From Nonlabens marinus S1-08 (GTDB lineage Bacteria; Bacteroidota; Bacteroidia; Flavobacteriales; Flavobacteriaceae): a DNA stretch of 64,000 bases. Made by a program: the position numbers and the translations under genes. Shown in pieces: positions 1-9,198 of the stretch. The stretch lies in contig NZ_AP014548.1 in NCBI RefSeq assembly GCF_000831385.1, forward strand, positions 1,397,501 to 1,461,500, written 5' to 3'. Every line of letters begins with the position of its first letter. Within the stretch, counting starts at the first letter, position 1. The notes beneath the pieces were generated by a model. The model saw only the letters and a program-made list of their open reading frames with translations. It searched no databases and was not told where the DNA came from.

Positions 1-693
1 TCTATTAGTAGTCCCTTTTTTTCCAGGGATAGCATTTACTACATTACCATTACGATTTACTTGAATCTCTACGATAACGGTTCCTGTTTCAGTACAATCA
101 GGTTCAATGCCTCGACCACCTATTTTTCCTCTACCGCTCAATCCGTAACCTTTACCGCCTTGTCCGTTTCCTGGATCACCATAATAGGTGTTCGCATATG
201 GGTCTCCATTGATGTCTCCTTTATTACCGGGACCATCGCCTGGACCTTCACCGCTATTGTTATCGCCATCAGCAGGCTTGCTGCCTGTTGCATTATTCAA
301 TGCATCGAGTACAGAGGTGTCTGGTTTAGGATCTGGTTTTTTTACTGGTTTGTCCGCTGGTTTTTTGGTAGGCTGGTTTTCCTTTGGGGTCGGTTGTGAC
401 TGTATCACTGGAGCATCTGTCATATCATCTCGGGTGATGATGTTTTCAGCGGTACTGGCTTCTTGATTTGATTCTTGTGGGGAGGATTCAGGAGTTACTT
501 TTGTAGGTCTCGCTGGTTCTATAGGTCCGGAACCCACGTCTGTATTTCCAAAATTAACAGCGATTCCACTTTCTTCAGGTGGGTCTAGTACTGTAAATAC
601 CGTCACAAAAACGAAAAACAATAGTAGTGTAGCCATGATTCCTGCGGAAATGGCGAAGGACTTGCGTTTCTCTTTTGTGTCTAGAAATCCCAT
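1..693 (-). CDS. TonB-like energy transducer, C-terminus cut by window edge
   Basis: The open frame runs from an ATG at 693 to the window edge (231 codons, no stop). It starts MGFLDTKEKRKSFAISAG, followed by one membrane segment at about residues 19-40. A long Pro/Lys-rich periplasmic stretch (repeated KKP, KPD) and a Gly-rich linker come next. The visible end (PDCTETGTVIVEIQVNRNGN) looks like the start of a TonB/TolA C-terminal domain. TonB proteins couple the proton-motive force, via ExbB-ExbD, to outer-membrane receptors. The gene begins 1 nt after the exbD stop, so it is the third gene of the exbB-exbD-tonB operon. The glycine-rich linker is typical of flavobacterial TonB-family proteins. 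The plus-strand frames over this region are shadows. TolA-like function is the alternative. Confidence 0.8.
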   Translation of the reverse strand, partial: MGFLDTKEKRKSFAISAGIMATLLLFFVFVTVFTVLDPPEESGIAVNFGNTDVGSGPIEPARPTKVTPESSPQESNQEASTAENIITRDDMTDAPVIQSQPTPKENQPTKKPADKPVKKPDPKPDTSVLDALNNATGSKPADGDNNSGEGPGDGPGNKGDINGDPYANTYYGDPGNGQGGKGYGLSGRGKIGGRGIEPDCTETGTVIVEIQVNRNGNVVNAIPGKKGTTNR

Positions 694-694
694 G

Positions 695-1087
695 TTATTC
701 TGGTTTCACGGCTAATATCATTTTGAACTTATTGCGATTTGCAATGTCCATCACTTTTACCGCACTGTTCATTGCGGTTTCCCCATCTGCTCGCAATATA
801 ATAGTAGGATCTTCCTGCTGTTCCATTAAAGAAATCAGCTCTTGTTCCATATTCTCAATTTCAACTTCTTTAGCGTTTACGTAAAAAATGCCCTCCTTTG
901 TAATGCTAACGGATGCATTTTGAACATTGGATGATTTTCCACTTGCCTTAGGTAAGATTAAATCTAAAGCCTCTGGTGTGATTGAAGGTGATGTCAATAA
1001 GAAAAACACCAATAATAGAAAAACGATATCTGTCATAGACGACATCGAGAATTCTGGGCTTACTTTATTTCTACCTCGTAAGTTCAT
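695..1087 (-). CDS. exbD: ExbD/TolR biopolymer transport protein
   Basis: A 130-residue protein with a short cytoplasmic N-terminus, one membrane helix at about residues 18-36 and a periplasmic domain, the standard ExbD/TolR layout and size. Asp20 (in SSMTDIVFLLL) sits at the start of the helix, where the family has its essential proton-relaying Asp. With ExbB it forms the inner-membrane motor that energises the TonB protein encoded next. It starts 1 nt after the exbB stop (stop-start spacing suggests coupling) and ends 1 nt before the tonB-like start. Whether the motor drives TonB receptors or a Tol-Pal-like system cannot be decided from sequence alone; the attached TonB-like gene favours the former. 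Confidence 0.92.
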   Translation of the reverse strand: MNLRGRNKVSPEFSMSSMTDIVFLLLVFFLLTSPSITPEALDLILPKASGKSSNVQNASVSITKEGIFYVNAKEVEIENMEQELISLMEQQEDPTIILRADGETAMNSAVKVMDIANRNKFKMILAVKPE

Positions 1088-1088
1088 A

Positions 1089-1775
1089 TTAAGCAGGTTC
1101 GTTTAGAAGGTCAAGAAAATCTACTGCATTGGCCTCCATTTGGTGCACTACTTTATCGGTTTTAACAACTAGGTGATTGTACCCTATATAAGCTATTATA
1201 CCTACAATAAGTCCTGCTACTGTGGTGGTCATTGCAGTATAGATACCTTCTGCAAGTGTCCCCATTTCCGCTTGGCCGCCACTGGTGGCTAATGTGTGGA
1301 AGGCAAGTACCATCCCGATAACAGTACCTAAGAAACCTATCATAGGCGCCGCACCAGCAATCGTTGCTAGCACGCTTACATTTTTCTCTAGTTTATAGAC
1401 TTCTAATTTTCCAGCGTTTTCAATAGCAGAATTGATATCTTCCAAAGGCGATCCTATGCGGCTGATTCCTTTCTCCGTTAATCTTGCTACTGGAGAACCT
1501 TCTTTAGCACAAAGCATTTTAGCACTATCAATACGACCGTTGGTCACGTGATCTTTAATCTGCAACATAAAATTGCTGTCAATTTTTGAACTGGCTTTGA
1601 TTTTAAATAATCGCTCAAAATAGATGTACAGCGCTATGGCTAGTAAGACTAGCAAAATGACAATGATAATCGTACCTGCAACCCCTCCACTTGCGATTAG
1701 ATCGTACAGGGATAGAGTTTTCTCTTCAACGATCGGCTGTTGAGAGTTTATTTCTGGAGTTAATTCTTGAATCAT
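1089..1775 (-). CDS. exbB: ExbB/TolQ/MotA-family proton channel
   Basis: 228 residues. The first membrane helix is at about 31-52. A cytoplasmic helical loop follows, then two helices in the conserved MotA/TolQ/ExbB domain, around the stretches APMIGFLGTVIGMVLAF and TTTVAGLIVGIIAYIGYN. This matches the family core that builds the pentameric proton channel around ExbD. It is the first gene of the exbB-exbD-tonB operon. The start at 1775 gives a normal N-terminal length. No convincing promoter of the TTG-N20-TAnnTTTG type was found upstream, where a 16-bp palindrome lies. Identity is firm; the choice between ExbB and TolQ naming rests on the neighbouring TonB-like gene. Confidence 0.92.
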   Translation of the reverse strand: MIQELTPEINSQQPIVEEKTLSLYDLIASGGVAGTIIIVILLVLLAIALYIYFERLFKIKASSKIDSNFMLQIKDHVTNGRIDSAKMLCAKEGSPVARLTEKGISRIGSPLEDINSAIENAGKLEVYKLEKNVSVLATIAGAAPMIGFLGTVIGMVLAFHTLATSGGQAEMGTLAEGIYTAMTTTVAGLIVGIIAYIGYNHLVVKTDKVVHQMEANAVDFLDLLNEPA

Positions 1776-1865
1776 TAAAATGCTCGTTTTTGCTTTGGTT
1801 TGAAATGGATAACGCGACAGTCGACTTTAAAGTATGCGATTATTGCAATATGATGGAGCTGATTT

Positions 1866-1881
1866 CGCTTTCGCGAAAGCG
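1866..1881. repeat. 16-bp palindrome, copy 1 (intergenic)
   Basis: Perfect CGCTTTCGCGAAAGCG, extended here to a 20-bp palindrome by TT/AA flanks. It lies between exbB and nhaB. First of 12 perfect copies in the window. Confidence 0.95.
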
Positions 1882-1894
1882 AACTTCATACCGC

Positions 1895-3427
1895 TTATAG
1901 GGTGTACAATACCATTATCAAACCAACGATGGTTAGGACGATGGTGTATGGTAAAGCCATTTTTGCCATTTTTAAGTAGGACAAGTTGATTACTGGCGCC
2001 AGAGCTGAAGTCAACAAGAACAAGAATGCTGCCTGGCCGTTAGGTGTTGCAACACTAGGTAAATTAGTTCCTGTGTTGATGGCTACTGCAAGATGTTCAT
2101 AGGTTTCCTTAGTAATCTTACCTGCGTCGTACGCTGCCGAAACTTCATTAATATAAACTGTCGCCACAAAAACGTTGTCTGATATCATACTCAGCACACC
2201 ATTGGCTAGATAGAAAATAGCAGGCTGACTGGCTGGATCTTTACTTAGCGCCCATTCAATGATTGGGGCAAAAAGGTGTTGATCGTGAATCATCGCCACG
2301 ATCACAAAGAATACGACCAAAAGACCTGTAAATGGTAGTGCTTCTTCAAATGCCTTTCCTAAGCTGTGCTCATCTGTGATTCCCATGAATGCTGTTTGAA
2401 CGACGATCAAGGCAAGTCCTATAAATCCAACTGGAGCAATATGTAAAGCTAGTGCCGTTATGAGCAGAATAGCAGATATTCCCTGAACGATAAGTCCGTA
2501 TTTCTCTTTTTTAGTGCGCTCTGCATCACGCTTTTGCATCCATCCTTCGATGATATCTCTTACGACTGGAGGCATTTTTTGCCCAAACCCGAAAATCTTA
2601 GTTGTTTCCAATAAAACGGTGGTCAATAGACCAGCGATCAAGACAGGAATCGTGATAGGAGCCATTACTGTAAAGAACTCTATAAAATCCCAGTTCATTT
2701 TAGTTCCTATCAACAAGTTTTGGGGCTCACCAACGATGGTACATACACCACCTAATGCGGTACCAACGACACCATGCATTACAAGACTGCGCAGGAAGGA
2801 TCTGAACTCTTCTAACGTCTCACCGCTCAGCTGTTTCCTGTCCAGTGTATTGTCACCATCCAGATCCAGGTCACTGGAGTGGATTTTGTGATACACATTG
2901 TAAAAACCTAGTCCAACGCTGATCAAAACAGCAGTTACCGTCAACGCGTCCAGAAATGCAGAAAGTACAGCACTTAAGCCTACAAAGAATAAGGATAAAA
3001 CGACTTTACTCTTGATCTTGGTAAAGACCTTTACAAATATGTACATGAGTAGCGGCTTCATGAAATAGATACCAGCTACCATGAAAACCAACAGTAAAAT
3101 CACTTCTAGGTTTTGGGCAACCTCTGCATATACACCGCCCAAAACATGATTTCCAGCCGCATCAAGTACCGCTTCATGAGTATCATGATCTATTTTATAC
3201 ATGGGATGCGTTAATCCCAGAAAAAGCACTTGTAAAGCAAGAAGACCACCAGATTGTAGTGGATAACACTTCAATGCCATCGCTAGACAGAAAATAAATT
3301 CTGCTATAAAGATCCATCCCATCGTGGTCCCACTAAGGATGAAGTAGAAAATTGTATTGAATACCAAAAATGATATCATGGTTGCTTTGAACCAGACTGG
3401 GCTGTTGCCTAAGAAATTTTTGAACAT
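1895..3427 (-). CDS. nhaB: NhaB-type Na+/H+ antiporter
   Basis: 510 residues, nearly the length of E. coli NhaB (about 513), with many hydrophobic segments throughout. The stretch [17 protein letters not shown] around residues 225-240 and the loop rich in charged residues before it match the NhaB family. The protein exports Na+ in exchange for H+ at the inner membrane, which suits a marine organism that cycles sodium. Its ATG overlaps the stop of the upstream dehydrogenase gene (TAATG), so the two are translationally coupled. It ends 13 nt from palindrome copy 1. The family assignment is confident; transport stoichiometry is not visible. Confidence 0.9.
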   Translation of the reverse strand: MFKNFLGNSPVWFKATMISFLVFNTIFYFILSGTTMGWIFIAEFIFCLAMALKCYPLQSGGLLALQVLFLGLTHPMYKIDHDTHEAVLDAAGNHVLGGVYAEVAQNLEVILLLVFMVAGIYFMKPLLMYIFVKVFTKIKSKVVLSLFFVGLSAVLSAFLDALTVTAVLISVGLGFYNVYHKIHSSDLDLDGDNTLDRKQLSGETLEEFRSFLRSLVMHGVVGTALGGVCTIVGEPQNLLIGTKMNWDFIEFFTVMAPITIPVLIAGLLTTVLLETTKIFGFGQKMPPVVRDIIEGWMQKRDAERTKKEKYGLIVQGISAILLITALALHIAPVGFIGLALIVVQTAFMGITDEHSLGKAFEEALPFTGLLVVFFVIVAMIHDQHLFAPIIEWALSKDPASQPAIFYLANGVLSMISDNVFVATVYINEVSAAYDAGKITKETYEHLAVAINTGTNLPSVATPNGQAAFLFLLTSALAPVINLSYLKMAKMALPYTIVLTIVGLIMVLYTL

Positions 3428-4656
3428 TAAGTAAGTTGTTTAAGTGCAATCTCAAAAGCAGTGCTGCTTATTTGAGTTTTTGAGCTGTTATTGTTAAAAG
3501 TATTTTGGATCGCATTACGTATTGTCATGCTGGTATCGTTGAAAATAGCCTCGTCTGTCATTTGCACTTTACGCTCCATAAAGTAGGCGAAAACACGGGC
3601 CATTCCGCAATTGGAAATAAAATCAGGAATCAGGCTTACCTTTTCATCTGTGTATTCCATAATAGGTCCGAAGAAGATTTCCTTATCCGCAAAAGGTACA
3701 TTCGCTCCACAAGAAATAACCTCTAAACCTGAATTTATCATTTGATCAATTTGCTGCTTGCTAATTAATCTAGAAGCGGCGCAAGGAGCAAAAACTTCAG
3801 TTTTAAGAGAGTAAATGGCCTCATTAGCTTCTGCAAATGGAATAAGGTTATCGGCTTTTAATTGATTGCCATCTTTGTTCAAGAACAAATCTTTGATTTC
3901 CTCAAACGTAAAACCATCCTCATTGATCAAACCACCTGCGCTATCAATAATTCCTACGATTTTAGCACCTGCCTGGGATAAATAGAAAGCTGCCGCGCTA
4001 CCTACATTTCCAAACCCTTGAATGACAGCTCTTTTATCCTTAATAGAACCGCCGTAAATCTCGTAAAAATGACGGGCAGCTTCAGCAACACCGTAACCGG
4101 TGATCATGTCTGCCACCGTATATTTTCTGGAGACGTCTGGTGAATAAATAGGGTTTTCAATGACTTTGATGACGCCCTGTCGCAATTGTCCTATGCGATT
4201 GATCTTATCTGCAATTGTAGGAGAAAAGTGACCTGTAAAAACACCTTCCTGTGGGTGCCAGACACCGCTTTCTTCTGTAATTGGAATGACTTCATGAATC
4301 TCGTCTACATTCAAATCACCACCAGTGCCGTAGTAACTTTTTAAGAGCGGAGAAACAGCTTTATACCAGCGTTCTAAGACTCCTTTTTTGCGAGGGTCTT
4401 GAGGGTCGAAATTTATACCAGACTTAGCACCGCCAATAGCAGGACCAGAGACCGTGAATTTGATTTCCATGGTTTTGGCAAGAGAAAGCACTTCATTCTG
4501 GTCTAGACCTACCCGCATGCGAGTTCCACCTCCAGCAGCACCACCTCTCAGGCTGTTAATGACGGTCCATCCTTCAGCATCAGTCTCTGGATCATTCCAG
4601 TGAAATACGATTTCTGGATCGGCATTTTCATAGCGTTTTAAGAGTTCCTTCATCAA
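3427..4656 (-). CDS. Glu/Leu/Phe/Val dehydrogenase family protein
   Basis: 409 residues. The N-terminal dimerisation/catalytic domain contains [14 protein letters not shown] near residues 38-51 and [15 protein letters not shown] near 70-84, whose Lys is the expected catalytic residue. A C-terminal Rossmann domain has the glycine-rich motif [13 protein letters not shown] near residue 215. The enzyme interconverts an amino acid and its 2-oxo acid with NAD(P)H and ammonia. Substrate (glutamate, leucine or another) cannot be settled from sequence; the family is named for this uncertainty. It is first in a two-gene operon and overlaps nhaB by one base. A TATATTTG box at 4674-4681 (minus strand) could be the -7 element, but no TTG is properly spaced. 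Confidence 0.88.
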   Translation of the reverse strand: MMKELLKRYENADPEIVFHWNDPETDAEGWTVINSLRGGAAGGGTRMRVGLDQNEVLSLAKTMEIKFTVSGPAIGGAKSGINFDPQDPRKKGVLERWYKAVSPLLKSYYGTGGDLNVDEIHEVIPITEESGVWHPQEGVFTGHFSPTIADKINRIGQLRQGVIKVIENPIYSPDVSRKYTVADMITGYGVAEAARHFYEIYGGSIKDKRAVIQGFGNVGSAAAFYLSQAGAKIVGIIDSAGGLINEDGFTFEEIKDLFLNKDGNQLKADNLIPFAEANEAIYSLKTEVFAPCAASRLISKQQIDQMINSGLEVISCGANVPFADKEIFFGPIMEYTDEKVSLIPDFISNCGMARVFAYFMERKVQMTDEAIFNDTSMTIRNAIQNTFNNNSSKTQISSTAFEIALKQLT

Positions 4657-4719
4657 ATGTTGGGCTTAAGCGACAAATATAAAAAAGTCAGCGGCGTTTA
4701 TAGGCGTTTTTAGCAATTG

Positions 4720-5775
4720 TTATGGGGTGTAAATTTTGCCGCTGCAGTGGTCTCTAGATGCTCCAGTGACGCTACTCAAGCAATTATTTTCATTGCGCAG
4801 TCGTAATACTCCTAGCAAGGCAAAAATCAACGCCTCTTTATATTCTAGAAGTGTTGCTTCTGGGACTACTATTTGTAAGCTTTTGTAGTGCTGGATTCTC
4901 TCTAATAGAAAATCGTTATAAGCACCGCCTCCTGTTACTAGTACTTTTGAGCCTGCAGCAAGATTTGACGCAATTTGTTTTGCGACGTGTTCCGTATAGG
5001 TTGCCAGCGCATTCTTAGTGTCTGGGATTTCTTCTAGGATAGGAAAAATATATTCTTTTACCCACTCGATACCTAATGATTTAGGAGCTTGCAGGGAATA
5101 GAATGCGAGTTCATCCAACTTCTTTAATTGCTGTGGTTGTGGAGAGCCCGCTTTCGCGAAAGCGCCACCTGCATCAAAATCAGCCCCTAATTCAGAGGCA
5201 TAGTGATTCAAAACTACGTTCACTGCACAAATGTCGTACGCCGTCCGAAGCCCATTTTGATCAGAGCTAACATTTGCAAAACCGCCCAGATTCAGGCAGT
5301 ATTCATAACCTGAAAATAACAGTTGGTCACCGATGGGAACCAGTGGCGCGCCTTGTCCACCCAACTCCACATCCTGAACCCTGAAATCGCAAACGACCCG
5401 CTGATTGGTCAATTGCGCAAACTCTGGTAAATTTCCTATTTGTAAGGTCAGACCTTGATCTGGTTGATGCCATATGGTATGACCGTGAGAACATACGGCA
5501 ACCAGATGTTGAATTTCATGATCAAGAATAAATTTTTTGGTCACATGAGCAAGTAGAGCTGTGTACTCAATATTGAGCTGTGAGAGTGCATCTGGCTTGT
5601 ATTGTAGAGCGTCGCCTAAACGTTTTTTCCAATTCTCGGGATAGGGTACGCATTCTTGTGCAACAATTTTATAATCCCAATGATCTGCCTTGCTCAATTC
5701 TACATGCACAAGATCAACCCCATCAAGTGATGTTCCTGACATTATACCGATAACGTTATAGTACTGATAGTTCAT
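4720..5775 (-). CDS. anmK: Anhydro-N-acetylmuramic acid kinase
   Basis: 351 residues. The N-terminal phosphate-binding motif IGIMSGTSLDGVDLVHVEL is diagnostic for AnmK. CSHGHTIWHQ, GQGAPLVPIGD and the late motif VTGGGAYNDFLLERI also fit the family. AnmK hydrolyses and phosphorylates anhydro-MurNAc to MurNAc-6-phosphate in peptidoglycan recycling. Palindrome copy 2 lies inside the gene and is read GAFAKAGSP at about residues 204-212. The gene is divergent from the acyl-CoA dehydrogenase gene with 70 nt between the starts. Length and motifs are complete, so the palindrome insertion appears tolerated. Confidence 0.93.
   Translation of the reverse strand: MNYQYYNVIGIMSGTSLDGVDLVHVELSKADHWDYKIVAQECVPYPENWKKRLGDALQYKPDALSQLNIEYTALLAHVTKKFILDHEIQHLVAVCSHGHTIWHQPDQGLTLQIGNLPEFAQLTNQRVVCDFRVQDVELGGQGAPLVPIGDQLLFSGYEYCLNLGGFANVSSDQNGLRTAYDICAVNVVLNHYASELGADFDAGGAFAKAGSPQPQQLKKLDELAFYSLQAPKSLGIEWVKEYIFPILEEIPDTKNALATYTEHVAKQIASNLAAGSKVLVTGGGAYNDFLLERIQHYKSLQIVVPEATLLEYKEALIFALLGVLRLRNENNCLSSVTGASRDHCSGKIYTP
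5149..5164. repeat. 16-bp palindrome, copy 2 (inside anmK)
   Basis: Perfect CGCTTTCGCGAAAGCG within the anmK frame, read AFAKA. Confidence 0.95.
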
Positions 5776-5787
5776 TTATCAATGATA

Positions 5788-5818
5788 TTGAAATTGCTGT
5801 CATTTAACCGTAAATTTG
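5788..5818 (+). promoter_or_regulatory. Bacteroidota-type promoter for the acyl-CoA dehydrogenase gene
   Basis: TTG at 5788-5790, 20 bases, then TAAATTTG at 5811-5818. This matches the TTG-N~20-TAnnTTTG primary sigma-factor consensus of Bacteroidota. The start codon follows 27 nt downstream. Confidence 0.7.
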
Positions 5819-5845
5819 CCGACAGAATAAAAAACAAATATACAG

Positions 5846-6988
5846 ATGGATTTTAGCCTTACGGAAGAGCATATCATGATTAGAGATGCCGCAAGGGATT
5901 TTGCAAAAACTGAGTTGTTACCAGGAGTGATTGAGCGCGATACGCATCAACGTTTCCCAAAGGAGCAAGTTAAAAAAATGGGAGAACTAGGCTTTCTAGG
6001 TATGATGGCTGATCCTAAGTACGGCGGTGGTGGTATGGATACCATTTCCTATGTATTAGTTATGGAGGAACTTTCCAAGATAGATGCTAGCGCATCAGTA
6101 ATTGTTTCAGTAAACAACTCTTTAGTTTGTTGGGGACTGGATACCTATGGTAACGAAGCGCAAAAAGAAAAATACCTAACCAAATTGACCACAGGAGAAT
6201 CCATAGGTGCGTTCTGTTTATCAGAGCCAGAAGCTGGAAGTGATGCTACGTCTCAAAAGACGACGGCAATTGATAAAGGCGACCACTACGTATTGAACGG
6301 TACTAAAAACTGGATCACGAATGGTAACAGTGCAGATTACTACCTAGTTATCGCGCAAACTGATAAAGAGAAGAAACACAAAGGGATTAATGCTTTTATT
6401 GTTGAGAAAGGTTGGGACGGTTTTGAAATAGGCGTTAAAGAAGACAAGCTAGGAATACGTGGTAGTGACACACACTCCTTGATTTTTAACGATGTGAAAG
6501 TTCCTAAAGAAAATAGAATAGGTGAGGATGGTTTCGGTTTCAAGTTTGCGATGAAAACACTTTCTGGTGGTCGTATAGGAATCGCTGCGCAAGCATTAGG
6601 TATTGCTAGTGGGGCTTATGAACTAGCTAGAGACTACAGTAAAGTGCGTAAAGCCTTCGGTACAGAAATCTGTAATCACCAAGCGATCGCGTTCAAACTG
6701 GCAGACATGCACACGAATATTACTGCTGCTAGACATTTAGTAATGAAAAGTGCCTGGGACAAAGACAATGGGAATAGCTACGACATGAGCAGTGCGATGG
6801 CCAAATTGTTTGCATCTCAAGTCGCTATGGATACCGCAGTAGAAGCGGTTCAAGTACATGGTGGGAATGGATATGTGAAAGAATATCACGTCGAGCGATT
6901 GATGCGTGATGCTAAGATTACCCAGATTTATGAAGGAACAAGTGAGATTCAGAAAATTGTTATTTCAAGAGGGTTACTAGCGGACTAG
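5846..6988 (+). CDS. Acyl-CoA dehydrogenase (short-chain/butyryl type)
   Basis: 380 residues, the usual length for the short-chain class. An N-terminal helical domain is followed by a middle beta domain (FCLSEPEAGSDATSQ, TKNWITNG) and a C-terminal helical domain. The last holds FGTEICNHQAIAFKLADM and IYEGTSEIQKIVISRGLL. Glu363 in IYEGT is the expected catalytic base that removes the alpha proton while FAD takes the hydride. The enzyme acts in fatty-acid or branched amino-acid breakdown. It is a single gene with its own promoter (5788-5818) and terminator (7014-7042). Chain-length preference cannot be read from sequence. Confidence 0.92.
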   Translation: MDFSLTEEHIMIRDAARDFAKTELLPGVIERDTHQRFPKEQVKKMGELGFLGMMADPKYGGGGMDTISYVLVMEELSKIDASASVIVSVNNSLVCWGLDTYGNEAQKEKYLTKLTTGESIGAFCLSEPEAGSDATSQKTTAIDKGDHYVLNGTKNWITNGNSADYYLVIAQTDKEKKHKGINAFIVEKGWDGFEIGVKEDKLGIRGSDTHSLIFNDVKVPKENRIGEDGFGFKFAMKTLSGGRIGIAAQALGIASGAYELARDYSKVRKAFGTEICNHQAIAFKLADMHTNITAARHLVMKSAWDKDNGNSYDMSSAMAKLFASQVAMDTAVEAVQVHGGNGYVKEYHVERLMRDAKITQIYEGTSEIQKIVISRGLLAD

Positions 6989-7013
6989 TACCTTCGAAGA
7001 AATATTATAAAGT

Positions 7014-7042
7014 AAAACGGTTGCCTTAAGGCAACCGTTTTT
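7014..7042 (+). terminator. Intrinsic terminator after acyl-CoA dehydrogenase
   Basis: Stem AAAACGGTTGCC / GGCAACCGTTTT with loop TTAA, followed by a T-run. Confidence 0.9.
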
Positions 7043-7087
7043 GTTTAAATAGTTAGATTTACGCGATTTCAAAAAGATTAGGGAATT

Positions 7088-8125
7088 ATGAAAGTATTAG
7101 TTACAGGAGGGTTGGGGTTCATTGGATCTCATGTAGTAGTAGAGTTACAGGAACGTGGTCACGAGGTGGTTATTATTGATGATTTATCCAATAGCTCAGA
7201 GAAAGTACTCAAACAAATAACCTCAATTACTGGAATAGAGCCTGAGTTTGAAAAGCTCGATTTACGGAGTAAGGAGGATGTTTCTTATTTTTTTAAAAAA
7301 AATAAAGATATTGAAAATGTGATCCATTTTGCTGCGTCTAAAGCAGTAGGTGAAAGCGTGGCACGGCCATTAGATTATTATGAGAATAATATTACCGCTT
7401 TAGTTTATCTACTCAATAATATAAAGAGGAGGAATACTAAATTTATCTTTAGCTCTTCTTGTACCGTTTACGGGCAAGCCGATGAGTTACCTGTTTCTGA
7501 AGATGCTCCCGTAAAACCAGCAGAATCACCTTATGGAAACACGAAGCAAATAGGAGAGGAAATTATTCGAGACCTGTGTAATGCAATGCCTAATTTGAAC
7601 GCTATCGCATTGAGATATTTCAATCCAATAGGCTCACATCAATCTGCCAAGATTGGTGAGTTGCCGTTAGGGACGCCACAGAATTTAGTGCCCTACATTA
7701 CCCAAACAGGAATAGGCTTGAGGGAACAACTATCTGTTTATGGCGATGATTATCCTACTAAAGATGGAACAGCTATCAGAGACTACATACACGTGGTTGA
7801 TCTCGCAAAAGCACATGTCGTGGCTTTAGAAAGACTAGAGAGTGGCAAGAACGAAACAAACTTGGAGACTTTCAATATCGGTACAGGAACTGGCTCAACG
7901 GTAATGGAAGTAGTTAGAACTTTTGAAGAAGTATCCGGAAAGCCTTTGAATTATAAAATTGTTGATCGACGAGCGGGTGATATTACCGCCGCTTATGCAC
8001 AAACGGACAGAGCAAACAATGTTCTTGGCTGGAAAGCAAAGTCTACTTTAAAAGAAGCGTTGGAATCTGCCTGGAACTGGGAGCAGTATGTAAGAAGTGA
8101 TGCTTATAAAAAGAAGCAATTATAG
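7088..8125 (+). CDS. galE: UDP-glucose 4-epimerase
   Basis: 345 residues, extended-SDR family. The NAD-binding motif GGLGFIG is at residues 7-13. The catalytic Ser-Tyr-Lys set includes SSSCTVYG near 122-129 and Tyr149-x3-Lys153 (PYGNTK), the same numbers as in E. coli GalE. RYFNPIGSH and RDYIHVVDLAKAH are further GalE signatures. It interconverts UDP-glucose and UDP-galactose (or the GlcNAc pair), supplying sugars for surface glycans. It is monocistronic and convergent with the next gene, overlapping it by 6 nt at the stops. The product is confident; GlcNAc versus Glc preference is not visible. Confidence 0.92.
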   Translation: MKVLVTGGLGFIGSHVVVELQERGHEVVIIDDLSNSSEKVLKQITSITGIEPEFEKLDLRSKEDVSYFFKKNKDIENVIHFAASKAVGESVARPLDYYENNITALVYLLNNIKRRNTKFIFSSSCTVYGQADELPVSEDAPVKPAESPYGNTKQIGEEIIRDLCNAMPNLNAIALRYFNPIGSHQSAKIGELPLGTPQNLVPYITQTGIGLREQLSVYGDDYPTKDGTAIRDYIHVVDLAKAHVVALERLESGKNETNLETFNIGTGTGSTVMEVVRTFEEVSGKPLNYKIVDRRAGDITAAYAQTDRANNVLGWKAKSTLKEALESAWNWEQYVRSDAYKKKQL

Positions 8126-8575
8126 AATGGTCGCAACTTGCTCATTCACCCACTCTAAAAATCGTTCATCTTCCTCATTGAATGCTTTAATGGTATTGCT
8201 ATCAATATCAATCTGACCTATATTTTTTCCATTCTTAAATAATGGCACAACAATTTCGCTTTTTACATGAATGCTACAGGCAATATAATTGTCCTGCGCT
8301 TTAACATCGTCTACCACAAAGTTTTTGTTAGATACCGCTACCTGACCACAAATCCCTTTCCCAAAAGGGATCACCGTATGATCTGTAGGCTCACCCGCCT
8401 GACTCCACAAGTGTAATGTAGGCTCAGTTTCATGCGCCATATAAAAGCCTACCCAATTATAAGTGGGCAAATTTTCTTGAATCAAATTACAAATGTGTTG
8501 CATTTTCTCACGGGTTTTGAGGGATCCCGTAGTGATGATTTTTGATATTTCAGGCTTTAATTGCTCTCGGTTCAT
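8120..8575 (-). CDS. GAF-domain protein, free-methionine-(R)-sulfoxide-reductase-like
   Basis: 151 residues consisting of a single GAF domain, the size of fRMsr (MsrC). GKGICGQVA carries Cys76 and DNYIACSIHVKSEIVVPL carries Cys100. Their 24-residue spacing equals that of two of the three redox cysteines of the E. coli enzyme (Cys94 and Cys118, from memory). The position of the third, ten residues before Cys76, is His66 here. fRMsr reduces free Met-R-sulfoxide. Loss of one resolving Cys could alter recycling or mean a different role. It overlaps galE by 6 nt at the stop codons and is divergent from xrtF. Confidence 0.75.
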   Translation of the reverse strand: MNREQLKPEISKIITTGSLKTREKMQHICNLIQENLPTYNWVGFYMAHETEPTLHLWSQAGEPTDHTVIPFGKGICGQVAVSNKNFVVDDVKAQDNYIACSIHVKSEIVVPLFKNGKNIGQIDIDSNTIKAFNEEDERFLEWVNEQVATIL

Positions 8576-8649
8576 TTGATAGTGCTTTGAACAGCAAAAT
8601 TAAGAGTCAAAATTTCGTAAAATGGTACATTTGTTATAAATATTTTTGA

Positions 8650-9198
8650 TTGAACAGTCTCAAACCTTATTATCCAGTATTTAAGTTTGTCGCGACCTTC
8701 GGCGTGCTGTATTTGGCGCTTTCCCTAGCGTATTATGCCTATTTGCAAGTAGAGTATAGTCCAGTGAATTACCCAGATCCAGTCACTGCTTTAGTGAGCA
8801 ATCAAACTAAAACTGGATTACAATGGCTGGGATATGATGCTCAAATCTACAATGCTCCTAGCAATCCATCTGTCGTGCTGTATATCGATGAAAAGGTGGT
8901 GTATCGAGTGATTGAAGGCTGTAATGCAGTTAGTGTAATGTTGCTATTTGCTGCGTTTGTTATCGCTTTCGCGAAAGCGTGGAAAACAACAATTCTGTAC
9001 CTGCTATTCGGAATAGTGACCATCTACATCGTGAATTTATTGCGCCTGATAGGACTGGGCTATGTTTTTCAAGAGTTCTCGTCCTATAAAGAAATCGCTC
9101 ATGATATTGCATTTCCTGCAGTGATTTATGGGTACGTTATTTTGTTGTGGATTTACTGGATCAGAAAACCAAAAGTAGATGATGGGAAAGCGAATTAG
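8650..9198 (+). CDS. xrtF: Exosortase family protein XrtF
   Basis: 182 residues and several membrane helices. The exosortase/archaeosortase catalytic set is visible: Cys91 in VIEGCNAVSVM, Arg132 in IVNLLRLIGLGY and His151 in EIAHDIAFP. XrtF is the exosortase subfamily known from flavobacteria; exosortases cleave C-terminal sorting tails and probably transfer proteins to surface polymers. The start is TTG at 8650, directly after an in-frame TGA; the first in-frame ATG would lose the catalytic region. Palindrome copy 3 is read AFAKA at residues 106-110, at the end of the helix after the catalytic Cys. It overlaps its partner gene by 20 nt. A TACATTTG box at 8626-8633 could be the -7 element. 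Confidence 0.88.
   Translation: MNSLKPYYPVFKFVATFGVLYLALSLAYYAYLQVEYSPVNYPDPVTALVSNQTKTGLQWLGYDAQIYNAPSNPSVVLYIDEKVVYRVIEGCNAVSVMLLFAAFVIAFAKAWKTTILYLLFGIVTIYIVNLLRLIGLGYVFQEFSSYKEIAHDIAFPAVIYGYVILLWIYWIRKPKVDDGKAN
8964..8979. repeat. 16-bp palindrome, copy 3 (inside xrtF)
   Basis: Perfect CGCTTTCGCGAAAGCG, read AFAKA in a loop between membrane helices of the exosortase. Confidence 0.95.

Noticed and set aside
61..466. Two plus-strand open frames at the left edge
   Set aside because: They mirror the Pro/Gly-rich TonB-like gene on the minus strand, which has a proper start, membrane anchor and operon position.
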